Shown: positions 8,625-18,006 of the stretch, in pieces
Position numbering within the stretch: the first letter of the stretch is position 1
Layout: the number at the start of each line of letters is the position of its first letter
From: an uncultured Microscilla sp.
Lineage (GTDB): Bacteria; Bacteroidota; Bacteroidia; Cytophagales; Microscillaceae
NCBI RefSeq assembly: GCF_947493425.1
Contig: NZ_CANLRP010000032.1
Coordinates: 1 to 63,260 of the forward strand
Length of the DNA stretch: 63,260 nucleotides
Direction: 5' to 3'
The notes under the pieces: generated by a model
The model's database searches: none
Told to the model about the DNA's origin: nothing
What the model saw: the letters and a program-made list of their open reading frames with translations, nothing else
Made by a program: the position numbers and the translations under genes

Positions 8625-9893
8625 ATGAAATCAAAAAAAAAAGTATTCCTTGGTCTAACTAATATTGCCTCCCAAATCCAGGATTGGCAACAGGGATTTG
8701 AAGCAAACGGTTTTGATACTTTTACTGCTATTCATGAAGTTCATGCTTCATTTGTAACAAAAGAAAACATACAATATGATATATCTAGCCTGAAAAACAA
8801 CTATGAAAAATGGTATGATAAAGTACGTCCCTATAAATTAAGGTTTTTATTACAATACTTGGCTGGTGAAAAGTATAAGTTAGACCCAGTTAAATATGTG
8901 TATAAAAAGGCAATTGAAGAGTGTGATACTTTTGTGTTTATTTGGTCGAGTTTTTATCCTGATTTTCAAGATTATAGACTACTAAAACAAATGGGTAAAA
9001 AAATTATTACCATATTTGTTGGTAGTGACGTAAGGTGGTATCAAAGTATGAAGCAAGACTTTGCTCATTATAATGTACCTCCTATTGAGTATGCTAAGAC
9101 CATTACTTTTGATGAAAACTACCTAAATCAAAGGTTATTATATATGCGTACTGCTGAAAAGTATGCCGATATAATAGTTAGTAACCCTACACAGTCTCAG
9201 TTAGCTTTACGCCCCTATCATAAAGGGTTTGTCATGATGAATCCAGAAATATTTCCTCATAAGCCTACCCAAAGGCACGAAAAGCCTTTATTGATGCACG
9301 CCCCGTCTAATAGTGATCAAAAAGGAACTAAATATATACTAGAAACAATTGATAAACTGAGAGATGAAGGTTTTGATTTTGATTTTAAGTTGATACAAAA
9401 TTTACCCTATATGGAAGCTATAAAAGAGTATGCAAGGGCTGATATATTTATAGGGCAACTATTGATCCCTCAAGCAGGTAAACAAGACCGAGAAGCATTG
9501 GCTTGTGGAAAAGTAGTGCTTACAAGTATCAACTATGATTATGCAAATGAAGAAGAAGATTGCCCATTTATTGATATAAATCCTCAAAATATTTATCAGG
9601 AACTCAAAAGTGTTTTAAATGATTACCCAAGGCGTTGTAAATTAGCTGCACAAGGGCGAAAGTATATAGAAAAGCATCATACACCAGCCAATATTGTCAA
9701 GGATATAGTAAAAATGCTTGAGGTAAATGAAGAAGAACGTTCATATATTTTTAAGCCTACTTTCTTTAGAAACGATTTTAGTCCTGAGAGAGAATATTTA
9801 GATCTTTACAACCAATGGACTAGATATGTAAAAGATTGTAATTGGTACAAAAAACATGTTCCTTCAGGAGAGCATAATAGACTAATATTTTAA
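8625..9893 (+). CDS. glycosyltransferase-like protein, GT-B fold
   Basis: 422 aa from the ATG at 8625; a GTG 33 bp upstream is possible. The C-terminal half has the look of a GT-B transferase (HAPSNSDQKGTKYI, then FIGQLLIPQAGKQDREALACGKVV), with a donor-binding stretch that ends in a Gly-rich and acidic turn. The N-terminal half is unlike common GT4 proteins. There is no signal peptide, so it acts in the cytoplasm or at the inner membrane face. It follows the ABC ATPase at 78 bp and probably adds a sugar to the exported glycan. A 161-bp repeat separates it from the next operon. Family membership is certain only at the fold level. Confidence 0.7.
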   Translation: MKSKKKVFLGLTNIASQIQDWQQGFEANGFDTFTAIHEVHASFVTKENIQYDISSLKNNYEKWYDKVRPYKLRFLLQYLAGEKYKLDPVKYVYKKAIEECDTFVFIWSSFYPDFQDYRLLKQMGKKIITIFVGSDVRWYQSMKQDFAHYNVPPIEYAKTITFDENYLNQRLLYMRTAEKYADIIVSNPTQSQLALRPYHKGFVMMNPEIFPHKPTQRHEKPLLMHAPSNSDQKGTKYILETIDKLRDEGFDFDFKLIQNLPYMEAIKEYARADIFIGQLLIPQAGKQDREALACGKVVLTSINYDYANEEEDCPFIDINPQNIYQELKSVLNDYPRRCKLAAQGRKYIEKHHTPANIVKDIVKMLEVNEEERSYIFKPTFFRNDFSPEREYLDLYNQWTRYVKDCNWYKKHVPSGEHNRLIF

Positions 9894-9920
9894 TGCTATT
9901 GGGGCATTTAATTAAGTGTA

Positions 9921-10081
9921 AGGAATGGTGAGAAATTAAATTACCATTCTTGAGGTAGAGGTTTTGTTTTGAGACGAGGCTATTTTTTGCGCCCATAGCA
10001 GCGCTACGGGCAATAAAAATAACAAAGTATCAAGGCGAAAAATCACCCCTCAGAGTGTAAATTTATTTTTGAACAATTCCT
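9921..10081. repeat. 161-bp inverted-repeat element, copy 2
   Basis: It is nearly identical to copy 1 (3236-3396), in the same orientation and of the same length. It starts AGGAATGGTG and ends AACAATTCCT, and contains the same central hairpin. It separates the exporter/glycosyltransferase group from the Wlb-like operon. Copies 1 and 2 together flank about 6.5 kb as direct repeats. Confidence 0.85.
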
Positions 10082-10219
10082 AAAAGGTGCATAGTAGTAG
10101 ATGTGGACAGAACAAAAGTAGGAATAGTTAAAACTTTTTAAGTTGAATGGGTGGGGTAACCTATTTCTCTCAAAAGCCAGGTAAAATATTGTTAGACAGT
10201 GATAAAGTATCCAACATCG

Positions 10220-11236
10220 ATGAATAAAGTTAAGTTTGCCGTAGTAGGCTGCGGAAATATAGGCAGACGGCATATAGCCGTAGTAGATGCTGAACCCAAT
10301 GCCGAGTTGGTTGCCATTAGTGATATAGATGAAAGCATTTGTGAAGAGCAATCTCAACTCTATAACAATGTGTCTTGGTACAATGATTATCACCAGTTGT
10401 TGGTAAATACGGACTGCGATTTTGTGAATATTTGCACACCTCACTATTTGCATAAAGAAATGACTCTTACTGCAATTGCAGAAGGCAAAAATGTGTTAGT
10501 AGAAAAGCCAATGGCACTTTCTGTAGAAGATTGTGAGGAAATGAACAAAGCAGCTAAAGAGGCTGGCGTAAAACTATATGTAGTAAAACAAAACCGATTT
10601 AATACTCCTGTAAGGCTCCTTAAGCAGTTACTTGACTCAGGTAAGTTAGGGCAAGTATATATGGTGAAATGTGACGTATTGTGGAATCGTTACCAAGGCT
10701 ATTATGACGAATCGCCTTGGCGTGGTAAAAAGGCGCTTGAGGGAGGTGCCCTTTTTACTCAGGTGAGTCATTTTATAGATTTATTGGTCTGGTGGTTTGG
10801 CGATGTAATAGATGCAAAGACGCACTTGAGCACCAAAAGCCATGAAATAGAAATTGAAGATTGCGGCAACGCATCGATTGTTTTTGACAGTGGCACAATG
10901 GGTGCCATTACTTGGACAACCTCTGTATACAGCAAAAATTATGAAGGTAGTATTACCATTGTAGGCGAAAATGGCACTATTAAAATAGGAGGTAAGTATT
11001 TGAATAAAATAGAGTATTGGGATGTGCAAGCCTGGCCTTTAGATACAACTATAGAATATACTGATAAACCTAACCTATATGGTAAATACCAAGGCACTAG
11101 CTCTAATCACCCTTTTGTGATTGAGCATATTATTCAAAATTTTAATCAAGACACGGGTGATGTGGTAGAGGGTACTGAAGGCATTAAAAGCATCAAAGCA
11201 ATAGAAATGATATATAACAACGCAAAATTGTACTAA
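10220..11236 (+). CDS. Gfo/Idh/MocA oxidoreductase, WlbA/WbpB-like
   Basis: 338 aa from the ATG at 10220; a GTG lies 21 bp upstream. The Rossmann motif GCGNIG is at residues 10-15, the family EKP motif at 95-97 and a conserved GGALFTQVSH segment at 175-184, with His184 as a likely active-site residue. Its neighbours suggest its role: an acetyltransferase and a DegT aminotransferase follow within a few bases, the same trio as WlbA-WlbB-WlbC. In that pathway this enzyme oxidises C3 of a UDP-GlcNAc-uronic acid with NAD. It could instead work on another nucleotide sugar, because no UDP-GlcNAc 6-dehydrogenase is seen nearby. Confidence 0.85.
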   Translation: MNKVKFAVVGCGNIGRRHIAVVDAEPNAELVAISDIDESICEEQSQLYNNVSWYNDYHQLLVNTDCDFVNICTPHYLHKEMTLTAIAEGKNVLVEKPMALSVEDCEEMNKAAKEAGVKLYVVKQNRFNTPVRLLKQLLDSGKLGQVYMVKCDVLWNRYQGYYDESPWRGKKALEGGALFTQVSHFIDLLVWWFGDVIDAKTHLSTKSHEIEIEDCGNASIVFDSGTMGAITWTTSVYSKNYEGSITIVGENGTIKIGGKYLNKIEYWDVQAWPLDTTIEYTDKPNLYGKYQGTSSNHPFVIEHIIQNFNQDTGDVVEGTEGIKSIKAIEMIYNNAKLY

Positions 11237-11237
11237 T

Positions 11238-11720
11238 ATGACTAATGAGCCTACCTTTTATGAATCAGGGATAAAAAATGTACAGTTTGGCGAGCGTGTC
11301 AAGGTAGTTAAACCTGTTAATTTATATGGTTGTACCATTGGTGAAGATAGCTTTATAGGTCCTTTTGTCGAAATACAAAAAAGCGTAACTATAGGCAGTA
11401 AGTGCCGGATACAATCCCATGCTTTTATTTGCGAGCTGGTAACCATAGGCAATCATTGCTTTATATCACATGGGGCAATGTTTATCAACGATTTATTTGC
11501 TCAAGGCAAACCTGCTGGAGGCAATCAAGATTTTTGGAAAGAGACGCGCATAGGTAATCACGTATCTGTAGGTACCAATGCGACTATATTGCCTGTTACT
11601 ATTTGTGACCATGTTGTAGTAGGTGCGGGAGCTGTTGTTACCAAAGATATTACCGAACCAGGGTTTTATGTAGGAAACCCCGCCCGTAAAATTAAAAACC
11701 ACCCCACTATCAAAAATTAA
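11238..11720 (+). CDS. hexapeptide-repeat acetyltransferase, WlbB/WbpD-like
   Basis: 160 aa, almost entirely left-handed beta-helix built of hexapeptide repeats (IGEDSFIGPFVEI, then IGSKCRIQSHAFI, then IGNHVSVGTNATI). It ends with the usual GAGAVVTKDI turn and a short C-terminal tail. It begins 1 bp after the oxidoreductase and 3 bp before the aminotransferase, so the three are surely one operon. In the Wlb/Wbp pathway this enzyme N-acetylates the 3-amino group made by the aminotransferase. The substrate is inferred from context only. Confidence 0.85.
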   Translation: MTNEPTFYESGIKNVQFGERVKVVKPVNLYGCTIGEDSFIGPFVEIQKSVTIGSKCRIQSHAFICELVTIGNHCFISHGAMFINDLFAQGKPAGGNQDFWKETRIGNHVSVGTNATILPVTICDHVVVGAGAVVTKDITEPGFYVGNPARKIKNHPTIKN

Positions 11721-11723
11721 TTT

Positions 11724-12821
11724 ATGCAAGTACCCTTTGTTGACCTAAAAGCCCAATACCTGAGTATTAAAACAGAAATAGACGAAGCTATAGCTCAAAT
11801 ACTACAAAATACCTCTTTTGTTGGAGGAGAGCCAGTCAAACAGTTTGAAAAAGCTTTTGCCAAATATACAGGCATTGACCATTGTATCAGCTGTGCCAAT
11901 GGCACCGATTCGCTGGAAATATTGTTGAAAGCAATGGATATAGGTGCAGGTGATGAGGTGATTGTGCCAGCTGTTTCGTGGATTTCTACTTCTGAGGTAG
12001 TAACTTTGGTTGGAGCTACCCCTGTTTTTGTAGACATTGAGCCTGATTATTATACTATAGATGCTGAAAAAATAGAAGAGAAGGTTACCTCTAAAACCAA
12101 GGCTATTATTCCAGTTCATTTGTATGGACATCCTGCCAACATGCCTGCTATTATGGCTATAGCTAAAAAACATAACTTAAAGGTAGTGGAAGATTGTGCC
12201 CAGGCACATGGGGCAAGCAGGGAAGGTAAAGTAGTAGGCGCGTGGGGGCACTGTGCGAGTTTTAGCTTTTACCCTGGCAAAAACTTAGGAGCTTATGGTG
12301 ATGCAGGAGCAATGCTTACCAATACCCCAGCGTTAGCCGAAAAAGCGCGCAGAATAGCTAATCATGGGCAATTAAAAAAACATGATCATCAAATAGAAGG
12401 TCGCAATAGCCGAATGGATACTTTGCAGGCAGCTGTGCTTAACGTAAAACTTCATTATTTGGATCAGTGGACACAAGCTCGTATCAACAACGCTGCTCAG
12501 TATAGCAAACTACTCGCAGGTGCAAACATTATTTTGCCCGCCACTCAAGCCAACGTTCGCCATGTATTTCACTTGTATGTAATAAGAAGCAAACAAAGAG
12601 ATAAGCTCAAAGAGTACCTTAAGAGCCAAGGAATAGCCACAGGCATACACTACCCCACAGCTTTGCCTTTATTACCTTGTTATCAAAGGTTTAAGCATAC
12701 ACCTAACGATTTTCCAGTGGCTGCCCAATACCAAAACGAAATATTATCTTTGCCTATGTTTGCCGAGTTGACAGAGGAACAAATTATATTCATCACTAAT
12801 ACAATTCACAAACTATATTAA
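11724..12821 (+). CDS. DegT/DnrJ/EryC1 sugar aminotransferase, WlbC/WbpE-like
   Basis: 365 aa, PLP-dependent transaminase of the nucleotide-sugar type. The cofactor lysine is Lys186 in SFYPGKNLG; Asp157 ([10 protein letters not shown]) should bind the pyridine nitrogen and NGTDSL (60-65) the phosphate. It would transfer an amino group, usually from glutamate, to the 3-keto sugar formed by the oxidoreductase two genes upstream. Length and start match the family. DegT enzymes can also aminate C4 keto sugars, for example the PseB product, so it could serve that pathway instead; the tight spacing with the WlbA- and WlbB-like genes favours C3. Confidence 0.88.
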   Translation: MQVPFVDLKAQYLSIKTEIDEAIAQILQNTSFVGGEPVKQFEKAFAKYTGIDHCISCANGTDSLEILLKAMDIGAGDEVIVPAVSWISTSEVVTLVGATPVFVDIEPDYYTIDAEKIEEKVTSKTKAIIPVHLYGHPANMPAIMAIAKKHNLKVVEDCAQAHGASREGKVVGAWGHCASFSFYPGKNLGAYGDAGAMLTNTPALAEKARRIANHGQLKKHDHQIEGRNSRMDTLQAAVLNVKLHYLDQWTQARINNAAQYSKLLAGANIILPATQANVRHVFHLYVIRSKQRDKLKEYLKSQGIATGIHYPTALPLLPCYQRFKHTPNDFPVAAQYQNEILSLPMFAELTEEQIIFITNTIHKLY

Positions 12822-12829
12822 CCTTACCA

Positions 12830-14023
12830 ATGAAATTAATCTATTTATACTCGGGTGGGATGCAAGCAAGTGGTGTGCAAAAAAAAGTAGTAAATAAAAT
12901 AAAGACACTCAACCAGCTAGGTGTAGAAACAAAAGGGATATTTGTAGCGAATACTGAAAAAGAAGTAAATTATCCAGACTTGAATATTAAAGTTGTTCCT
13001 TACCAAATCACCAATGTACCTAAAATTTATAGTGCCCCCTTTTTTTGGAGGCTTCATGTATATTATGAAAATAAGATCTTTTATGATACGCTTGACAAAG
13101 CCTTACAGAAAGAAGATTTTGATCTAATTCTGTTTCGTTATCCTATTTGGTATGCCGATTTCAATTTTTTAAGGTTTATGAAAAAGTACCACAAAAAAAT
13201 TGTATTTGAACACAATACCATCGAAACTGTAGAAATGAAAGCTTATAAGCGTGAAGGCTTTCGTCAAAAGTATTTATTGTTTAATGAGAAAAACGTTGCT
13301 CCTCGTGCTTTAAAACATGCCAAAGGCATTATAGGAGTTTGTAAAGAAATAACGGATTATGAAATCAACAGGGTTGGTCATAAATTAACGGGGCAAACCA
13401 TATCCAATGGCTTTGATGTAGAATCAGTAGATGTAAGAACCCCTCCTGATTATGACCAGAAAGAACTGCGTATTTTATTCTCGTCTGGTTTTGCTGGCAA
13501 ATGGCATGGTTTAGACAGGCTTATAGAAGGTCTACATCTGTACAAAGGTGATGTAAATGTAAAGCTTCAAGTCATTGGGAATGTAATGGAGGAGATACAC
13601 TTTTTGGTCGAAAAATATAACCTAAAAGACCAAGTAGAGTTCTTGGGAAATATGACTAATGAAGAAGCTAGTCAGGTTTTCGATGAATGTCATATAGCAG
13701 CAAGTTCAATGGGGATGCATAGAAATGGGTTACAAGAAGCTGCTACTTTAAAGACCAGAGAATACTTGTCTCGTGGTATCCCGTTTTTTATTTCAAATAT
13801 AGATGTAGATTTGGTAAATAATGAGTTCATCAGTTTTTTTTATACCAAGATACCAGCTGATGATACTCCTGTAAGCATTGAAGATATTGTTAACTTTACA
13901 GAACAAGTCATGCAAAACTCTCAACACGCACAAGATATGAGAAATTTTGCAAAGCAAAACATAGATTATCAGTTGAAAATGAATGAACTTAAAAACTTTT
14001 TGGAGCATTTAAATACAAATTAA
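12830..14023 (+). CDS. glycosyltransferase family 4-like
   Basis: 397 aa GT-B protein. The N-terminus (YLYSGGMQASGVQKKVV) resembles the acceptor-side loop of GT4 enzymes, and the second half has the donor-domain pattern: a beta strand with SSGFAGKWHGLDRLIEGL, then VIGNV, then the conserved region before AASSMGMHRNGLQEA. It is soluble or membrane-associated in the cytoplasm. It lies 8 bp after the aminotransferase in the operon. Sugar and linkage cannot be told. Confidence 0.82.
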   Translation: MKLIYLYSGGMQASGVQKKVVNKIKTLNQLGVETKGIFVANTEKEVNYPDLNIKVVPYQITNVPKIYSAPFFWRLHVYYENKIFYDTLDKALQKEDFDLILFRYPIWYADFNFLRFMKKYHKKIVFEHNTIETVEMKAYKREGFRQKYLLFNEKNVAPRALKHAKGIIGVCKEITDYEINRVGHKLTGQTISNGFDVESVDVRTPPDYDQKELRILFSSGFAGKWHGLDRLIEGLHLYKGDVNVKLQVIGNVMEEIHFLVEKYNLKDQVEFLGNMTNEEASQVFDECHIAASSMGMHRNGLQEAATLKTREYLSRGIPFFISNIDVDLVNNEFISFFYTKIPADDTPVSIEDIVNFTEQVMQNSQHAQDMRNFAKQNIDYQLKMNELKNFLEHLNTN

Positions 14024-14037
14024 AGGTTTATACTACA

Positions 14038-15069
14038 ATGACAAAAGGTGTTGAGCACATAGAAAAACAATTTGATTTAGCCATAGTAATATGTACTTAT
14101 AATCCTGATAAGAAAATATTTGCCAGATTGTTGGATGCCGTCAATAATTTACAATATAGCAGCAACCCTGCACGTGTTGAATGTATAATTATAGATAATA
14201 ACAGCCATTTACCATTAACAGAGTCTGAGTATGTGGTAGAGTTTCTAAACAAATGCCCATTTCAGACAAAAGTTATTCTTGAAAAAAAGCAAGGGCTTAC
14301 TGCTGCTCGTGTGGCTGGTGTGCAAAATAGCAGTGCCCCAATTATTGTGTTTTTTGATGATGATAATGAACCAAAATCCACTTACTTAGAGGAGTTATAT
14401 TCTTTATATGATAAATATCCTTTTGTAGGAGTATGGGGACCAGGAGATATACATGTTGATTTTTTGGAGCCTGTACCTAGTGATAAAGAAGGGTGGATGC
14501 GTGGAGTATTTCAAGAAAAACACCTTGACTCGATGCAGTATGCTTTAACTACTACTTGGACGCCTGCTCACCCTTTTGGTACTGGCTTAAGTATCCGCAG
14601 GCTTGCTATTAAAACTTATTTAGAAGCTGTGTTAAATAACCGATACAGCCTTTCAGACCGCAAAGGGAATAGTTTGGCTTCAGCAGGAGATACCCAAATC
14701 GTACTACAGGCAATACTTGATGGTTGGGCTGTTGGAGCATCACCAAGTTTACAATTAGTTCATATTATTCCTCCACACCGTACAACACTCAAATACCTAA
14801 AAAAACTAATGTATGAAGTGGCTATTAGTTCAAAAAAAGCTTTAATAGAACTTATGCCTGAAGAGAAAAAACACGTAGCTACTTTGGGAAGGCTTTCGTT
14901 TATAAAAAAAATAACCCACTATATTTTTAACAGAGTATTAAGACGGAGTAGCTTTTTCCTACAAATACACATGGCGAATTATCTGGGGAATATTTCTGCT
15001 AGTTATTATATCTTGGGAAAAAAACCACCCAAAAGAATAACTTTTTTTGTTAAAAAAATTATCTATTAG
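14038..15069 (+). CDS. glycosyltransferase family 2
   Basis: 343 aa. A classic GT-A start (LAIVICTYNPDK, residues 14-25) is followed by the metal/nucleotide motif DDD at 107-109 (VFFDDDNEP), and the AGDTQI segment in the middle is in the place of the acceptor-site acidic residue. A basic C-terminal tail may bind the membrane, but there is no clear transmembrane helix. It lies in the operon 14 bp after the GT4 gene. It should add one sugar from a nucleotide donor to the growing chain by inversion. Confidence 0.87.
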   Translation: MTKGVEHIEKQFDLAIVICTYNPDKKIFARLLDAVNNLQYSSNPARVECIIIDNNSHLPLTESEYVVEFLNKCPFQTKVILEKKQGLTAARVAGVQNSSAPIIVFFDDDNEPKSTYLEELYSLYDKYPFVGVWGPGDIHVDFLEPVPSDKEGWMRGVFQEKHLDSMQYALTTTWTPAHPFGTGLSIRRLAIKTYLEAVLNNRYSLSDRKGNSLASAGDTQIVLQAILDGWAVGASPSLQLVHIIPPHRTTLKYLKKLMYEVAISSKKALIELMPEEKKHVATLGRLSFIKKITHYIFNRVLRRSSFFLQIHMANYLGNISASYYILGKKPPKRITFFVKKIIY

Positions 15070-15077
15070 AAACAATA

Positions 15078-15998
15078 ATGCTTGATACTCCCATACTATT
15101 TTTAGTATTCAACCGCCCTGATACTACTCGCCAAGTATTTGAACGCATTCAACAGATACGCCCTCGCCAGCTTTTTGTAGCGGCTGATGGGGCAAGGCAA
15201 CACAAAGAAGGAGAACAACAAAAAGTAGATGCGGTAAGAAAAACCATTACCGATAACATCGATTGGGATTGCGAGGTGAAAACCTTGTTTCGAGAGCAAA
15301 ACTTGGGCTGTGGCAAAGCCGTAAGCGAAGGCATTACCTGGTTTTTTGAGCAGGTAGAGCAGGGAATTATTCTGGAAGATGATACCTTGCCTGATTTGAG
15401 TTTTTTCCATTTTTGTGAAGAACTATTAGATTATTATAAAGACAATGAGCGAGTGATGCATATTGGTGGAAGTAATTTTTTGAACAGCAAAATAGAACTA
15501 AAGACAAGTTATTATGGCTCAAATTATTCCCAAATATGGGGATGGGCAACTTGGAAAAATGCCTGGAATAAATATAGATTTCGACATGATTTGACTATCC
15601 AAAAAATTACAGAAATCATTAAGCACCATCATTTTTCAAAAAAAGAGCAAATCTATTGGAAAAAGATATATGAAACCTACAAGAGTGTGGATACATGGGA
15701 TTATCAGTGGTTTTTCACGATTTGGATACACCAAGGTATTTCTCTGATTTCTACAAAAAACCTTGTCAAAAATGTGGGGTTTGGCGAAGATGCCACCCAT
15801 ACTACCAATGTACAGGGTGTTATTGAAAGATTACAAATTGATACTCAAAGTATTGAAAAGGTTGCACACCTTGATAAAACAGAAGTCAATCGTAAAGCTG
15901 ACATGATTACTTTTCAAACTTATTTTTCTGAGCCTGTATCTCTCAATAGAAAACTATGTATTTTTTTATCTAACATAAGGCAAAAACTTAAATCTTAA
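15078..15998 (+). CDS. GNT-I-like (GT13-type fold) glycosyltransferase
   Basis: 306 aa. It starts with ILFLVFNRPDTT and has the EDD motif at 100-102 (GIILEDDTLPD), followed by the conserved WGWATWKNAW segment. This pattern is shared by bacterial GT-A proteins that resemble N-acetylglucosaminyltransferase I in their donor-binding half. A second protein of the same kind is encoded at 18590. The stop codon overlaps the next start by one base. Donor and acceptor are unknown. Confidence 0.8.
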   Translation: MLDTPILFLVFNRPDTTRQVFERIQQIRPRQLFVAADGARQHKEGEQQKVDAVRKTITDNIDWDCEVKTLFREQNLGCGKAVSEGITWFFEQVEQGIILEDDTLPDLSFFHFCEELLDYYKDNERVMHIGGSNFLNSKIELKTSYYGSNYSQIWGWATWKNAWNKYRFRHDLTIQKITEIIKHHHFSKKEQIYWKKIYETYKSVDTWDYQWFFTIWIHQGISLISTKNLVKNVGFGEDATHTTNVQGVIERLQIDTQSIEKVAHLDKTEVNRKADMITFQTYFSEPVSLNRKLCIFLSNIRQKLKS

Positions 15999-16681
15999 TG
16001 CTAAAACAAGTACTAGAAAAGTATAGATATTATAAAACGAAAAGACAACTTCCAAAGAATGATATAAAGCTAATTATCAAAAAATATCTTGGAAATAGTC
16101 CTAATATTTTAGAAGCAGGAGCCCATGTAGGTTTTGATACGGCTCAATTTGCCATGCTATTTCCCAAAGGAAAAATTTATGCTTTTGAACCAGTTCCAGA
16201 AATATACAATGCACTAGAAAAAAATACCAGCGAATTCTCTAACGTTTTTCGTTATCAACAGGCCTTATCTGATAAAAATGGATACATGTCTATCAATGTT
16301 AGCAAAGGTGGAGTAAATGGAGCGAGTTCTTTGCTAAAGCCTAAAAAACATACAGATTTATTCCCTGAAATTACTTTTAACGAAACTGTAAAGGTTGCTA
16401 CAGTTTGCTTAGATAATTGGGCAAAACAGGAGAGTATTCAAAAAATAGACTTTATGTGGTTAGATATGCAAGGCTATGAGATAACAGCTTTAAAAGAGGG
16501 AGAAAATATATTAAAAACGACAAAAATGGTTTTTACAGAAGTAAATTTAGAAGAACTTTATGAAGGTTGCCCATTAAAAACAGAAGTTATAGAATATATG
16601 AAAACTCAGGGTTTTGAAGTAATGAAAGAGTTTTTTGAAGAGAGTGAAGCATACGGTGATATTCTTTTCAGAAAGAAATAA
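15998..16681 (+). CDS. FkbM family methyltransferase
   Basis: 227 aa. The SAM-binding motif I is ILEAGAHVGFDTAQFA (about 34-49), followed by YAFEPVPEIYNAL, in which Glu binds the SAM ribose; the DNWAK and DFMWLDMQGYE segments are FkbM hallmarks. The family O-methylates sugars and polyketides. It overlaps the preceding glycosyltransferase by one base, so it belongs to the glycan operon and most likely methylates a sugar of the exported chain. Confidence 0.88.
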   Translation: MLKQVLEKYRYYKTKRQLPKNDIKLIIKKYLGNSPNILEAGAHVGFDTAQFAMLFPKGKIYAFEPVPEIYNALEKNTSEFSNVFRYQQALSDKNGYMSINVSKGGVNGASSLLKPKKHTDLFPEITFNETVKVATVCLDNWAKQESIQKIDFMWLDMQGYEITALKEGENILKTTKMVFTEVNLEELYEGCPLKTEVIEYMKTQGFEVMKEFFEESEAYGDILFRKK

Positions 16682-16689
16682 CAAACTAA

Positions 16690-17583
16690 ATGAAACATTG
16701 TCCTGCTTGCAAAAGCAAAAATATAACAGCGATTAATAATGAGTCATACGCTCAATATCAAAATAATAGCCTTAACCAACAAGGGTATAAGCTTTATGAG
16801 TGTAGAGGTTGTGGTTTATGGTTTAAGGATAGTCAATATACACCTCATGAATTACAAGAGTACTATTCTAAATACATAGAAAAGCACTGGAATTATAGTG
16901 CAAGATTACCCCATGAATTAAGAATAGATGAAATATTAAAGAAAGCACCCGGAAATGCAGCTGTGTTAGATGTTGGTTGTTGGACAGGAAGGTTATTAAA
17001 ACCACATACTCATCTCAAACGCTATGGTATTGAACCTAAATTAGAAAGTAGAAAAATTGCAAAGGATAATGGGTTAAATATCTTGTCAGATTTTTTTTAT
17101 GAAAATACAGACCTAAAACAGCAGTTTGATTTTATTACTTTAGTGGATGTTTTCGAACACTTAAGTAACCCCATTGAAATACTTGATAACCTTATAAAGC
17201 ATCTTAAAGAAAATGGTAAACTAATCATCATTACTGGAGCCACCAATGCTTTTCCTGTGTATTTATCTAGTTATACTTATTGGTACTATTCAAAAATACC
17301 TGATCATATTGTATTTCTAAATAAAAAATTTCTGCACTGGCTTGAGTCTAATAAAAGAATTAAAATAAGAAAGCAAAAAATCAGACATTATAAATTCAAT
17401 TTCAAAAAAAGGCTTTATGAGCTCTTGTGGCTTATTTCTTGGCGATTTATTAACCCGAATAGCCCTTTTAAAAAAAGTGCATTTAGCAAAATATTTTCCG
17501 CGAGATTTAAGAATGTAAAAGAGGTTATTATATGTCAAACTTGGAAAGACCATTACTTTATTGAAGTTTCACGTAAAAAATAG
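16690..17583 (+). CDS. class I SAM methyltransferase with N-terminal zinc ribbon
   Basis: 297 aa. Two Cys pairs (Cys4/Cys7 and Cys38/Cys41) make a small zinc ribbon; VLDVGCWTG (92-100) is the SAM-binding loop and the VDVFEHLSNP segment is typical of the UbiE/methyltransf_23 group. Proteins with this layout occur in O-antigen and capsule loci. The C-terminal part is long and basic, perhaps for membrane contact. It is the last gene of the tightly packed operon that begins at 10220; the DNA that follows is IS remnant and repeat. Confidence 0.85.
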   Translation: MKHCPACKSKNITAINNESYAQYQNNSLNQQGYKLYECRGCGLWFKDSQYTPHELQEYYSKYIEKHWNYSARLPHELRIDEILKKAPGNAAVLDVGCWTGRLLKPHTHLKRYGIEPKLESRKIAKDNGLNILSDFFYENTDLKQQFDFITLVDVFEHLSNPIEILDNLIKHLKENGKLIIITGATNAFPVYLSSYTYWYYSKIPDHIVFLNKKFLHWLESNKRIKIRKQKIRHYKFNFKKRLYELLWLISWRFINPNSPFKKSAFSKIFSARFKNVKEVIICQTWKDHYFIEVSRKK

Positions 17584-17646
17584 TGCTTTTTTGAAATAAA
17601 GTTAGGGGTTAAAATAACCAGTAGTTGTATTGAGTATCTCTGTTAA

Positions 17647-18006
17647 GCCGATGTATTAGGAGCTACTGATGTATTTACTCAGGGACGCCGTAGAAAAATA
17701 GTGAAAACAGGTACGATTAAAAAAGTAGAAAACCGAGATGAGCAATTTCAAAACATCTCTTCTTTAATTACCACTTACCAAGCCTCAGGACATCCTGTGT
17801 TAAGTATGGATACCAAGAAGAAAGAATGGGTCGGTCCTTTCTATCAGGAAGGTAAAGTTTATACACAAAAAGAAGCTCCCCAAGCGTTTGATCATGATTC
17901 TAACTCTTTGGCTGAGGGGCAAGTTATTCCTCATGGTATTTATGATATAGGACGTAATGAAGCTTATATGTATTTGGGAACTTCCAGAGATACTGCCGAA
18001 TTTGCC
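17647..18006 (+). pseudogene. ISAzo13-family transposase fragment
   Basis: A frame of about 120 residues, open from just after a TAA at 17644-17646. The segments PVLSMDTKKKEWVGPFY and PHGIYDIGRNEAYMYLGTSRDTAEF match the ISAzo13 transposase: the MDTKKKE Asp is the first residue of its DDE triad. Only the middle part is present. The N-terminal DNA-binding part and the segment with the other two catalytic residues are missing, so it cannot work. A GTG at 17701 gives a nominal 105-aa product ending at 18018, but its last residues (LVP) come from the palindromic repeat that starts at about 18007. It is a relic of an insertion at the end of the glycan operon. Confidence 0.85.
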
